Assembly: GCF_017652985.1 (NCBI RefSeq)
Contig: NZ_JAGGDJ010000033.1
Coordinates: 1-62,052, forward strand
Direction: 5' to 3'
Origin: Paenibacillus artemisiicola
GTDB lineage: Bacteria; Bacillota; Bacilli; Paenibacillales; Paenibacillaceae
DNA length: 62,052 nt
The notes under the pieces were generated by a model, which was not told where the DNA came from, ran no database searches, and worked only from the letters and a program-made list of their open reading frames with translations. Both the position numbers and the translations under genes were made by a program. Below, piece by piece: positions 48,762 through 58,257 of the stretch (positions are counted from its first letter, which is position 1; each line of letters begins with the position of its first letter).

Positions 48762-51700
48762 ATCGTCGACCTGCTTGATGAAATGCTCCTCGCCTTCGTC
48801 ATTCCAGCTCGAGGCGTGGGAGACCGACGCTTCTTCGATCTGCCCGAAGCCCCAGTAGCCCGCGGGCACGTCCGGGAACGTCGGCGCGATGTCCGTCAGC
48901 GGACCGCGGAACAGCATCGCGTTGATCAGCACGACCGCCTCCACCCGCTTGATCGCGTTGTTCGGCTTGAACGTGCCGTCCCCGTAGCCGCTGATCATGC
49001 GGTTGCGGTACAGCGCCTCGATGGCCGAAGACGCCCAGCTGCCCTGAATGTCCTTGAAGTGCAGCGCGATCGGCGTGCCGGCTTTCAGGTTCAGGAACCG
49101 CGCCATGACGGCCGTCAGCTCCGCCCGCGTCACCGGCTGGTCGGGCAGGAAGCGATGGTCCTCGTAGCCTTGGAACAAGCCCTCCGCCGTTACCGCGCGG
49201 ATATAGCCCGATGCCCAATGCCCGGCCGGGACGTCCTTATAACCCGGGTCCGCCCCGTCGTACTTGCCGAGCAGTCTCGCCATGATCGCCGCGAGCTCCG
49301 CCCGGGTCAGCGAACGGTCCGTATGGAAACGGCCGTCCGGATAGCCTTGCATGTAGCGCTGATGCTCCTGGTCGCCGTACCGGTCCGAGACGACCGTCAG
49401 CTTCACGGACGAGACCGTCCATTCGGGATGCAGCAGCTTGCCGTCGTATTGGAAGCCCGAGACGAGCTCGAGCGTTTGCGATTTCCCGTCGATCTGCGGC
49501 AGCGCCAGCACCGGACGGAACGCGACCGTTTTCCCCGGTTCGGCATGCGGCACGGTCCATGCGATGACCGATCCGCTCACCGTGCCCCCATCGGCGTTGT
49601 CGACCTTGACGCCGTCCGGCAGCCGCAGCGTGACCTTGCCGCCCTCGATCGCCTGCTCGGACAGGTCGCTGAACTGCACCTCCACCGTCACCTTCGTGCC
49701 TTCCGGATAGACGGTTCCGCCCAGCTGCAGGTTGGTCGCCGCGTCGGCGTCCGTCTTCGCGGGCGGCGCCACGATCGGGCCGCCCGGGTATTCGATCGGC
49801 GCCATGCCGAAATCGTGGCGGACGATCGCGTCCTCGACGGACAGCGTCGGGCTCGTGTAGGTCGAATACCCGGCTTTCGTCGCGACCAAATAATAGTCCG
49901 TGTGCCCGTATACCATGTACGCGTATTTGCCGAACGCGTCGCTATCCTGCGGGTTCGCGTTGTCGTTCGGCGCGAAGCCGGTCAGTCCGGGCAGCGCCAC
50001 GGCCGTGTCCGGCGCGATGCCCTTGCCGCGGTTGCGCGCGGTATCGGCGTAATACAGCACGACGTGCGCGCCTTCGATCGTCTTTCCGGACTTGGCGTCC
50101 GTAATCGTCCCGTACGGGTCGATCAGCTCCTGCGCGATATTGAGCTGGCCGTCGGCCGTGACGCCGACCGTCGGCAGCGAGCCGTCCGCCAGTCGGTTAA
50201 TGATGATTTCCTCGCCGTCGTCATGCACGAACCGCACTTCCATGGCGTACGTGCCGACCGCAAGGTCCGCGGCGCTGAACACGCCGTCCGCGCCGACCGG
50301 GAAGCGCTTCGGCTCGCCGGACGCGCCGTCGAGCACGTAGTCGCCGTTGCCGTCCTTGAGATAGATGACGAGGCTGCTCGCGACCGGCGGCGACAGCACG
50401 CCTTTGCCGTTCGAATCCTTGGTGCCGATAAGGCCGGACACCGTCTTCGTGGACGCGAACGTCTCGCCGCCCGCGCCGGTGACGACGCCGACCTGGGCTT
50501 TCTGATTGAACGTGACCGTCTTGCGCTGACCGTCGCGTTCGATCGTCTGCGTGATGGCGACGTCGTATTCCTCGTCGCCCCGCGGAATGGCGATGGTGTA
50601 GCTGCCGTCCGCGTTCGTGACCGCTTCGCCGGAGAAGTCGATGACGCCGTCGCCGTCGAAATCCTTCGTAATGCGGACGATCGCGCCGGCGATCGGATCC
50701 GGCTTGCCGTCATGGTCGGCATCGGCGTTGTTGTCGGTGATAATGCCCGTAATGGACGCCGGCTGGAACGTCACGATGATTTGGTCGACCGCGTACAGGT
50801 TGTGCTCGGGGTCGTCGACCGTCGCCGTGACGACGATGTTTTGCGACAGGATCCCTTCGATCTTCTCGGACTTGTACGTCACGACGGCCGCGCCGTCCTT
50901 GTCCGTCACGGCTTCCGCGCCGCCGGCGAACGTGCCGCGAGGGGCGGAGAACGCCACTCGTACGCCGGCAATCGGCTTGCCGTCCTTATCGGTCAGCACC
51001 GCGCGCAGCGCCGAGGTCGACGCGCCGTCGCCGACGATCGCGCTCGGGGATGCCGACAGCGTCATCGCGAACGGCACGAGCGCGTAATCGCGCACGATGT
51101 CGGTCTGGGTCAGGTTGTCCGGAAGCGCGCGGACCGCGCTCCGCTTCGTGCCGAAACCGTCCTTCTTCACGATCAGCAGGTAGTTGCCCGTCTTGATCGG
51201 GGCGAACCGGTACTTGCCGTCGGCCGGGGTGACGAACGGCGTGCCGATCGGCACGGTGCCCGTGGAGTCGTACAAGGCGACGCTCGCGCCCGCGATCGGC
51301 GCGCCGCTCTCTTGGTCCGAGATCGTGCCGGTCAGATTGATCTGCGCCCGCACGTGGAAGGCGTTATCCTCGCCGACGCGGAACGGCTTCTCGGTTTGCA
51401 GCGCGCCGCCGTTGCGGTCGTACGCGACGAATTGCACGCCGTAATCCCCGGACGCGATCGTATCGGGCAGACGGTAGCCCGTCGCGGCCCATACCTTCTT
51501 GCCGTCTTCGGCGGCCGTGCCGCCGTTCGTCAGCGTGAGGTCCGTCGCCTCGCCGTTCACCGTGGCCGTCACTTTAACCGCCTCGGGCGAGCTCGCCGCG
51601 GACAGCTTCAGCGGGCTGCCGGGCGATACGATGACGTACGGCGCCGTCTCGCCCTGCTTCCGCTCGCCGGCCCAGCCGTCAAGCGGCGCCAGCGGCTTGA

Positions 51701-54434
51701 CCGTGATCGTCACCGTCGCCGGTTCGCTGATCGCGTCGCCGTCGGACACCGTTAACGTCACCGTATCCGTGCCCGTGAAGCCATCCGCCGGCATATACGC
51801 GTACTCGCGTCCGGACAGGCTGCCCTCGCCGTGCTGCGGCCCCGTCGCGATCGCGTAGGTCAGCTCGCCGGCAGGCGTCTCCGGATCGGAGCCGGTCAGC
51901 GTGATCACGATCGGCAGCTCCTGGTCGGCGGACACCGCCTGCGGATTCGCGGTCGGCTTGTCGTTCGCTTCGCCGATCGTGATCGTCACGGTCGCCGGCA
52001 CGGCGGCGTAAGCCGTGCCGTCGCTGCCGTTCCATTGGAACGTCGTCGCGCCGTTCCAGTCCGCGTCCGGCGCGAAGATCAACCCGGGCAGCGCCGCCGC
52101 CGGGACTTCCTGGCCTTCGGTCACGGCTTCCCCGTCCAGCTTCAGCGTGCCGTGCGCCGGCAGGCTCGCCGCTTTCACGAGAACCAGCCCATCCGCTTCG
52201 TCGACATCGGCGAACTTATCCGCGAAGTCGGCGGCCGCGAACGTCAGCGCTTCGTCCTCCGTGCCGTTCTTGGCGATATCCGACACCGTCGGCGCGTCGT
52301 TGGCCGCCGCGATCGTCACCGTGACGGTCGCCGGCGCCGCCGCGTACTGCTTGCCGTCGCTGCCGTTCCACGCGAACGACGCGCTGCCGCTCCAATTGGC
52401 GGCCGGCACGAACGTCAGCTTGTCCAGCTGCGCCGCGGGAATCTCCTGGCCTTCGGTCACGTTCGCTCCGTCGAGCTTCAGCGTGCCGTTCGACGGCAGG
52501 TTCGTCAGCTTCGCGACCGCCAAGGCATCGGCTTCGTCCTCATCCGCGAAATGGCCCGCGAAGTCGGAAGCGGCGAACGCGACCGGCTGGTCCTCCGTGC
52601 CGTTCTTCGCGATGTCCGACACCGTCGGCGCGTAGTTGCCCGGCGCGATCGCGATCGTCGCGGTCGCCGGCGACGCGGCATAGGCCTGGCCGTCGCTGCC
52701 GTTCCACGCGAAGGAGGTCGTGCCGGTCCAAGACTCGGCCGGATGAAACGCCAGCCCGTCCAGATCCGCCGCGGGAATTTCCTGGCCCGCGGTTACCGGC
52801 GTCCCGTCCAACGTCAAGCCGCCGTTGGCCGGAAGGCTCGTCACCTTCACGTAAACGAGCTCGTTGCCGGCGTCCGGATCGCTGAATTTCGCCGCGAAGT
52901 CCGACGGCGCGAACGTCACGGGCAAGTCCTCCGTTCCGTTCTTGGCGAAGTCCGCCACCGTCGGCGCGTGGTTCACGCCGGCGACCGCGATCGTCACGCG
53001 CGCGGGCGCCGCGCCGTAAGCCGTGCCGTCGCTGCCATTCCATGCGAAGCCCGTGCTGCCGGTCCAGGACTCGTCCGGAAGGAACGCCAGCGCGCCTAAA
53101 TCGGCCGCATCGATCTCCTGTCCATCCGTCACCGGCGCGTCGCCCAGCATCAGCGTGCCGTGCGCCGGAAGCTCGTTCAACCGCACCTTCGACAAGACGT
53201 CCGCGCCGTCCGCGTCCGTGAAGCGGCTCGTAAAGTCGATCGCCGCGAAGACGACCGGCTGATTCTCCGATCCGTTCTTGGCGATATCGGCCGCGGCCGG
53301 AGCCGTGTTGTCCTTGATCGTGGCGGCCGTCGCGGGAACGGCGCTCGGGTTGCCGTCCGCGTTGACGACGGTCGCCTCCGCGCTGATCGGGCCCTTCGGA
53401 TACGCGCTCATATCGATCGGCAGCTCGTAGCGGCCGCTGCCGTCGACGTTAGTCGAATACGTTTTCGTCCCGTTCGCCGCATCCTTCAGAATGATCGTCA
53501 CCGGCTGCCCCGTAACGGAGCTGCCCGTGCCCGCATTGACGTCGCCGGATACGACGACCTGCGCGAGATCGTCGGCGCCCGGCGTCAGATGGCCGTCGCC
53601 GCCGTCGGCGATGCCGACCGTCAGCGTCGGCGCGCTGGGATTATTGATCGTCTGGATCGGCTCCTTGAACTGATCGATGCCGCTTGCCCCGAAGTTGATC
53701 GAGAATTGGCGGGAGCTCATCGGCCCGGTGTTGCCGACGACGACCGTCATCGAGCTGATCGGCGCCGTGTAGTTGGTCACGAAGGAGTCCCGGTCGTTGA
53801 ATACCGTGTTGTTGATGCCGTCCGGAATGCCCCTGAAGCGGGTCTTGCCTCCGGCGACGGACGTAATGGTCAAGCCTTTCGGATTCGAGGCCGCGGTATA
53901 CTTGCTGCTGGCCGTGTAGCTCGCGAACGCGGAAGCCTCGATGAATTCCGTGCTGGAATTGTCGCCGTCAACGTCGATGACGGTCATGTAGAAGTTCTGG
54001 AGCTGCACGGGCAGCGAGGTGGCGTGGTCGTAGAAGTCGATCTTGAGCGTGAACGAGCCTTCGCCGGACGTCGTCGTGATCCATGGATTAAGCCGTTTCT
54101 GCAGATCCGCGTCGGCCGGGAAATTATTGTCGAATTGGGCGAGCGACGCGTTGCTGCTGCGCGAGGCGATCGTCACCTTCGCGTCGACCGTGATGCCGTC
54201 CTTGGTAATGACGTCGGAATAGAGGTAGACGGCGCCTTGGTCCTTGTCCGGCCCCGTGCGCGACGCGGGTTGTCCGAAGTTCATGGCGTTGTTGGCGACG
54301 TTGACCACCTGCAGGCCTTCCGGCACCGCGGCGGACGCTTGCGGCGGGACGATCGCGGCGGACGTCGCCAGCAGCGCGCCGGCCAGCAGCGCGGAGACCG
54401 GCTTCCGCCAGCGCGAGAATCGAGTACGAGTCAT
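48750..54434 (-). CDS. Giant SLH-anchored surface protein with tandem cadherin-like repeats
   Basis: A cell-surface protein of about 1894 residues. The signal peptide is SALLAGALLATSAAIVPPQASA. Residues 40-370 form a unique region. About 375-915 hold four near-identical repeats of about 108 residues (each with AKNGTED, LDG, GQEI, FAWNGSDG) plus a fifth, diverged one (tandem-95/VCBS type). Then come a carboxypeptidase-regulatory-like domain, a Big_1/invasin-like domain (about 1125-1218), SdrD-B-like segments with calcium-type DADHDGKPD and DFDGDGVID, and three SLH domains (about 1685-1885: YMQGYPDGRF, FQGYEDHRF, ISGYGDGTF). It should attach to pyruvylated wall polymer and mediate adhesion or S-layer structure. 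AGGATGG precedes the ATG at 54434. Confidence 0.93.
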   Translation of the reverse strand: MTRTRFSRWRKPVSALLAGALLATSAAIVPPQASAAVPEGLQVVNVANNAMNFGQPASRTGPDKDQGAVYLYSDVITKDGITVDAKVTIASRSSNASLAQFDNNFPADADLQKRLNPWITTTSGEGSFTLKIDFYDHATSLPVQLQNFYMTVIDVDGDNSSTEFIEASAFASYTASSKYTAASNPKGLTITSVAGGKTRFRGIPDGINNTVFNDRDSFVTNYTAPISSMTVVVGNTGPMSSRQFSINFGASGIDQFKEPIQTINNPSAPTLTVGIADGGDGHLTPGADDLAQVVVSGDVNAGTGSSVTGQPVTIILKDAANGTKTYSTNVDGSGRYELPIDMSAYPKGPISAEATVVNADGNPSAVPATAATIKDNTAPAAADIAKNGSENQPVVFAAIDFTSRFTDADGADVLSKVRLNELPAHGTLMLGDAPVTDGQEIDAADLGALAFLPDESWTGSTGFAWNGSDGTAYGAAPARVTIAVAGVNHAPTVADFAKNGTEDLPVTFAPSDFAAKFSDPDAGNELVYVKVTSLPANGGLTLDGTPVTAGQEIPAADLDGLAFHPAESWTGTTSFAWNGSDGQAYAASPATATIAIAPGNYAPTVSDIAKNGTEDQPVAFAASDFAGHFADEDEADALAVAKLTNLPSNGTLKLDGANVTEGQEIPAAQLDKLTFVPAANWSGSASFAWNGSDGKQYAAAPATVTVTIAAANDAPTVSDIAKNGTEDEALTFAAADFADKFADVDEADGLVLVKAASLPAHGTLKLDGEAVTEGQEVPAAALPGLIFAPDADWNGATTFQWNGSDGTAYAAVPATVTITIGEANDKPTANPQAVSADQELPIVITLTGSDPETPAGELTYAIATGPQHGEGSLSGREYAYMPADGFTGTDTVTLTVSDGDAISEPATVTITVKPLAPLDGWAGERKQGETAPYVIVSPGSPLKLSAASSPEAVKVTATVNGEATDLTLTNGGTAAEDGKKVWAATGYRLPDTIASGDYGVQFVAYDRNGGALQTEKPFRVGEDNAFHVRAQINLTGTISDQESGAPIAGASVALYDSTGTVPIGTPFVTPADGKYRFAPIKTGNYLLIVKKDGFGTKRSAVRALPDNLTQTDIVRDYALVPFAMTLSASPSAIVGDGASTSALRAVLTDKDGKPIAGVRVAFSAPRGTFAGGAEAVTDKDGAAVVTYKSEKIEGILSQNIVVTATVDDPEHNLYAVDQIIVTFQPASITGIITDNNADADHDGKPDPIAGAIVRITKDFDGDGVIDFSGEAVTNADGSYTIAIPRGDEEYDVAITQTIERDGQRKTVTFNQKAQVGVVTGAGGETFASTKTVSGLIGTKDSNGKGVLSPPVASSLVIYLKDGNGDYVLDGASGEPKRFPVGADGVFSAADLAVGTYAMEVRFVHDDGEEIIINRLADGSLPTVGVTADGQLNIAQELIDPYGTITDAKSGKTIEGAHVVLYYADTARNRGKGIAPDTAVALPGLTGFAPNDNANPQDSDAFGKYAYMVYGHTDYYLVATKAGYSTYTSPTLSVEDAIVRHDFGMAPIEYPGGPIVAPPAKTDADAATNLQLGGTVYPEGTKVTVEVQFSDLSEQAIEGGKVTLRLPDGVKVDNADGGTVSGSVIAWTVPHAEPGKTVAFRPVLALPQIDGKSQTLELVSGFQYDGKLLHPEWTVSSVKLTVVSDRYGDQEHQRYMQGYPDGRFHTDRSLTRAELAAIMARLLGKYDGADPGYKDVPAGHWASGYIRAVTAEGLFQGYEDHRFLPDQPVTRAELTAVMARFLNLKAGTPIALHFKDIQGSWASSAIEALYRNRMISGYGDGTFKPNNAIKRVEAVVLINAMLFRGPLTDIAPTFPDVPAGYWGFGQIEEASVSHASSWNDEGEEHFIKQVDDQVK

Positions 54435-54586
54435 AACGAATAATTCCATCCTTTCATTTCCCTCATAAGCGTGAATGTTTTTGTAAGACTATTGAATCAT
54501 ATTCTGGCGACGTATAATCCTCCCTTAGGTATGTATTCAATGAAATATAGTAGTTCTTAAAGACTATTTTCCGAACAACTTTTCCC

Positions 54587-54595
54587 ATTATAGCA
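54587..54595 (-). promoter_or_regulatory. Extended -10 promoter of the SLH gene
   Basis: On the minus strand, TGCTATAAT is an extended -10 motif without a clear -35. It implies a leader of about 145 bases that is markedly A/T-rich. Nothing else is seen in 54435-54676. Confidence 0.45.
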
Positions 54596-54676
54596 CCATT
54601 CCCTCAAATTGGTAGAGAAAATCGTCGAAAAATGCCGAAGCCCGTCCGCCGTTCCCGAACGCCTTCCGGACGGCGC

Positions 54677-54707
54677 AAAAAAGCCCCTTCGCGCGAAGAG
54701 GCTTTTT
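54677..54707. terminator. Terminator after the YesN-like gene
   Basis: AAAAGCCCCTTCGCGCGAAGAGGCTTTTT is a self-complementary stem with one G-U pair and A/T runs on both sides. Confidence 0.8.
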
Positions 54708-54753
54708 CCCTTGCCTTTAGGCATGCGATGCGCGTCCCGGACGGCGCGCCGGT

Positions 54754-56253
54754 TCAAAATCGGCTCGGCGACCGGCCGGTGAACTTCTTGAACACCTTCG
54801 AGAAGTACTTGCTGTCCGAAAAGCCCAGCTGCTGCGACAGGTCGGCGAGCTTGATGTCCTTGTTCCGGCCGAGCATCTCCACCGCGCGGTCGATGCGCAG
54901 CTTGCTCACGTACTGATTGAACGGCATCCCCGTCTCCCGCTTGATCAGCTGGCCGAGGTAAATGACGTTGTAATGGAATCGCTTCGCCACGTCCTCGAGC
55001 GTGATCGGCCGGTCGAAGCGCCGTTCGATATGCGCGATGATGGCGGCGGTCTTCCCGCCGTCCGATTCCTGCCAATCATGCGGCTTGCGCAGCAGCTCGA
55101 GCAGCGGCCGCTTGCCCGGCAGCGCCAGCGCGGGCAGCGCGGCGGTCTCCAGCTCGCCGCGCAGCGCGCGGAACATGGGGACGTATTCGGCATAGATCCC
55201 GATCGCCGCCTTGACGAAATAATCGAGCCCGGCGCAGGACGGCTCGGCCGCGAGGTACCGCTCGAGCCAGTCCGCCAGCAGCCGGGAGGCGCCCACGTAA
55301 TCGTGCATCGCCAGGTGCATGCGGAGCGTATGCTGGTCGGCCGCGGAAAACGCGTCTCCCGCGCCCCTGTAGCGGAACGGCGCGCCGTACAGCCGCCCGT
55401 AGAGCCCCGCGGCCGTCTCGAGGAACGCGGCCCCCGCCTCTTCCGGCCGCGCGAACGGCCGGCCGGCGGCATGCTCGCCCGGCAGGCCGTCCCGGTCGAG
55501 CTGCGCCTGCAGGGCGCGAATCGTCTCCGCCGTCCGCTCGCGGGACGCATGCGGCGCCAGCACGGCCAGCAGCGCCTCCGCGGGCCGGCAGACGATCGCG
55601 CCTTCGCCGGCGGCCCGGACCGCCAGCCGCCGGTAGGCAGGCAGCCGGTCCGCGTCCAGGTCCGCGTCGCGGAACTTGTAGTCCTCGCCCATCGGCAGCC
55701 GGAAGAGCAGCCACTGCGCGGCGTTCGCCCCCGCGAAGACGTCCGGTGCGGCCGGCAGGCCGCCCTCCCCGTCGCGCGCGTCCCGCAGCCAGGCCAGCAG
55801 CGTCAAGTTCAGGGCGCGGATGCGCTCCCGCTCCTCCAGCGCTTCGACGGACCGGCTGATCCGCGTCACCCGTTCCCGCTCCCGCACGAGCCCCGACGCC
55901 TTGCGCAGCGCGTCCTGCAGCTCGCCGTCCTGAACCGGCTTCTTCAAGTACGCCACGACGTCGAAGTCGATCGCCTTCTTCATGTACTGGAAATCGTCGT
56001 ACCCGGAGATGATGACGACCTGCACCGGGACGCCTTTCAGCCGAAGCTGCTCGATCAGCGACAGCCCGTCCGTGACGGGCATGCGGATGTCCGTCAGGAT
56101 GATGTCCGGCGTCTCCCGCAGCGCCAGCGGCAGCAGCTCCGCGCCGTCGAAGCAGACGCCCGCGAGCTCCAGCCCGAGCGCCTCCCACGGAATCCGGCTG
56201 GCCAGCGCCCTGCAGATGACGGGATTGTCGTCGGCGATCATCACTTTAAGCAT
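54754..56253 (-). CDS. YesN-type response regulator with AraC DNA-binding domain
   Basis: A 499-residue regulator. The receiver has MIADDNPVICRAL, the phospho-acceptor Asp in IILTDIRMPVTDGLSLIEQL and the lysine in VVAYLKKPVQDGEL. A long helical middle region follows. The C-terminal AraC double helix-turn-helix reads TLEDVAKRFHYNVIYLGQLIKRETGMPFNQYVSKLRID, then LADLSQQLGFSDSKYFSKVFKKFTGRSPS. It overlaps the kinase gene upstream by eight bases. It likely activates the divergent sugar importer operon. Confidence 0.94.
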   Translation of the reverse strand: MLKVMIADDNPVICRALASRIPWEALGLELAGVCFDGAELLPLALRETPDIILTDIRMPVTDGLSLIEQLRLKGVPVQVVIISGYDDFQYMKKAIDFDVVAYLKKPVQDGELQDALRKASGLVRERERVTRISRSVEALEERERIRALNLTLLAWLRDARDGEGGLPAAPDVFAGANAAQWLLFRLPMGEDYKFRDADLDADRLPAYRRLAVRAAGEGAIVCRPAEALLAVLAPHASRERTAETIRALQAQLDRDGLPGEHAAGRPFARPEEAGAAFLETAAGLYGRLYGAPFRYRGAGDAFSAADQHTLRMHLAMHDYVGASRLLADWLERYLAAEPSCAGLDYFVKAAIGIYAEYVPMFRALRGELETAALPALALPGKRPLLELLRKPHDWQESDGGKTAAIIAHIERRFDRPITLEDVAKRFHYNVIYLGQLIKRETGMPFNQYVSKLRIDRAVEMLGRNKDIKLADLSQQLGFSDSKYFSKVFKKFTGRSPSRF

Positions 56254-57988
56254 GGTTCTCGCTCCTCTCTCTCCGGTTGTCCTGCAGCGCGAGCGTCACC
56301 GTCGTGCCCTCGCCGGGCAGCGAGCGGATCGTCAGCAGCGGCTCCCCGCCGCCGTAATAGAGCCGGTAGCGCTCGCCGACGTGGCGCAGGCCGATCCGCA
56401 CGCCCGAGCCGCCGCGGCCGCCCGGCTTCCCGAGCCCGTCCCGGAGCCGCGCCAGCTGCTCCGGCGACAAGCCCCGGCCATTGTCCGCCACGGAGACGAC
56501 GACGCGCCCTCCGGACAGGGCCGACGAAATGACGATCCGGGAGAAGTCCGCCCCGCCGCGATCGCCGAACCCGTGCTTGAAGCAATTCTCGACGATCGGC
56601 TGCAGCGTCATCTTCGGAATCAGCTGGCCGTGCGTCGCCGGGTCGATCGCGAAGCGCACCTCCACGTTCCGATAGTAGAAGCTGTTCTCGGCGATGTACA
56701 GGTAGTCCTTGAGCTGGCCGAGCTCCCGCTCCAGCGTCACGAGGTCGTTCTCCTGCAGGCTGTAGGCGAACAGCGCCCCGAGCTTCTGGCACATGACGCT
56801 GGCCGAAGGCGAGCCGTCGACGATCGCCTGGCTGGAGATCGTCTCGAGCGCGTTGTACAGGAAATGCGGATTGATCGTCCGCTGCAGCGCCTCCAGCTCG
56901 GCTTGCGTTTTCAACAGGCTCGTTTCATAATTCTCGTGAATCAGGCGCTTCATGCCCGACACGAGCCGGTTGAACGACCCGTACAGGTCGTGCAGCTCCG
57001 CGATGCGGCCCCGGTAGTCCGCCGTCACCTCGAAGTCGCCCTTGACCACCTGCTTCATGTCGTTCATCAGCAAATAAATCGGCTTCGCGAACCGCTTCGT
57101 CGACACGGACAGGATGACGAACACCGCCAGCAGGTAGAACGCCATGATGATCAGGCAGATCGTCACGATCCGGCCGATCTGCGCGATGAACCAGGGCTTC
57201 GTCACGTAGCTGGTCACGGTAATGCCCGTATACCCGGAGCGCTGGCCGATGACGGACCGCCCTTCCGGCGCCGCGGCCTCCTTCGCGTTCATGTTGGAGA
57301 ACAGCACGCGGCCGGACGGATCCTTGATCGTCAGCGGAATGGACGGATGCGTCTCCTCGATCATGTCCGTCAGCCGCGCGTAGGCGATGTCGATGACGAT
57401 GAAGGCGATCGGCTCGCCCGATTGCATGTCCCCGATCGGCTTGACGACCGACACGGCGTTGTCGGCGGAGAGATAATAATCGCGCTTGTTGTCAAACAGA
57501 ATATGGGAATGGCCGGTGTCGGCCGTCACCTTTCCGTACCAGGCGGCGCGCTCCGGCAGAAACGCCCCGTTGACGACCTCCGGCGAGGACGAAATATTGA
57601 GCGGCCCTTCCTTGCCGAGGACGATGAATTCCAGCCCCGTCTGGAACAGCGTCATGTTCAGCAGCGCCTGCGAGGCTTCCCGGAACGCGACGGTCGTCTT
57701 GCCGTCGTCGTAATGGGGCAGCTTGTAATAGAGCGTCAGCGGAATGATGAAATCGATGTCGGTGGCGAACGTGAACTCCGTCGTCTCCACGGAATGGAAG
57801 AACGAATCCAGCTTGTTGTTCATGAGCGTCATGACGTCTGCGTTCGACTTCTTCGTCTCCTCCATGGAATAATTCGACAGCATGACGAGCATCGGGACCG
57901 TGACGGCGAGCGTGGAACACAAAATATAGACCAGCGTCCGGTTGTACAGATGCCTGAACAACGGCTGTTTGCTGCGCGGGCGGGACAT
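56246..57988 (-). CDS. YesM-type sensor histidine kinase
   Basis: A 580-residue membrane kinase. An N-terminal helix (TLVYILCSTLAVTVPMLVML) and a second at about residue 275 (IVTICLIIMAFYLLAVFVILSV) flank a large extracellular sensor domain. HAMP follows, then the His_kinase motif TINPHFLYNALETISSQAI and the ATPase domain with GRGLSPEQLARL. This architecture is typical of carbohydrate-responsive YesMN systems of Paenibacillus. It is divergent from the sugar-binding protein at 58258. Confidence 0.94.
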   Translation of the reverse strand: MSRPRSKQPLFRHLYNRTLVYILCSTLAVTVPMLVMLSNYSMEETKKSNADVMTLMNNKLDSFFHSVETTEFTFATDIDFIIPLTLYYKLPHYDDGKTTVAFREASQALLNMTLFQTGLEFIVLGKEGPLNISSSPEVVNGAFLPERAAWYGKVTADTGHSHILFDNKRDYYLSADNAVSVVKPIGDMQSGEPIAFIVIDIAYARLTDMIEETHPSIPLTIKDPSGRVLFSNMNAKEAAAPEGRSVIGQRSGYTGITVTSYVTKPWFIAQIGRIVTICLIIMAFYLLAVFVILSVSTKRFAKPIYLLMNDMKQVVKGDFEVTADYRGRIAELHDLYGSFNRLVSGMKRLIHENYETSLLKTQAELEALQRTINPHFLYNALETISSQAIVDGSPSASVMCQKLGALFAYSLQENDLVTLERELGQLKDYLYIAENSFYYRNVEVRFAIDPATHGQLIPKMTLQPIVENCFKHGFGDRGGADFSRIVISSALSGGRVVVSVADNGRGLSPEQLARLRDGLGKPGGRGGSGVRIGLRHVGERYRLYYGGGEPLLTIRSLPGEGTTVTLALQDNRRERSENHA

Positions 57989-58120
57989 GCGGACGCGGCA
58001 CCTCCTTCGGATGGAATGGCGGAATAGCGCTTACAAGACCTAAGATTTTTACACCCGACATCTAAGCTGCGTCGGTTTATGAACGCCCGGCCGCCCGGTA
58101 TCATAAGGAACAAGCCGGTC

Positions 58121-58134
58121 TGAAAACCCTTTCA
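58121..58134. promoter_or_regulatory. Possible CcpA (cre) site
   Basis: TGAAAACCCTTTCA is palindromic at its ends and matches the cre core except for the central CG. It lies 124 bases before the sugar-binding protein start. The rest of 57989-58257 shows no other motif. Confidence 0.35.
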
Positions 58135-58257
58135 ACCGCAAGGGTGGCCAAAAATCAGTAACATCGTAATACAAGCGGTACGCGTTGGCAAGCCATGAAG
58201 GACGGCCGTTCTGCAGGCGGCGGCCCCCATGGATCATGAAAGCTGGAGGGGTTCGGT

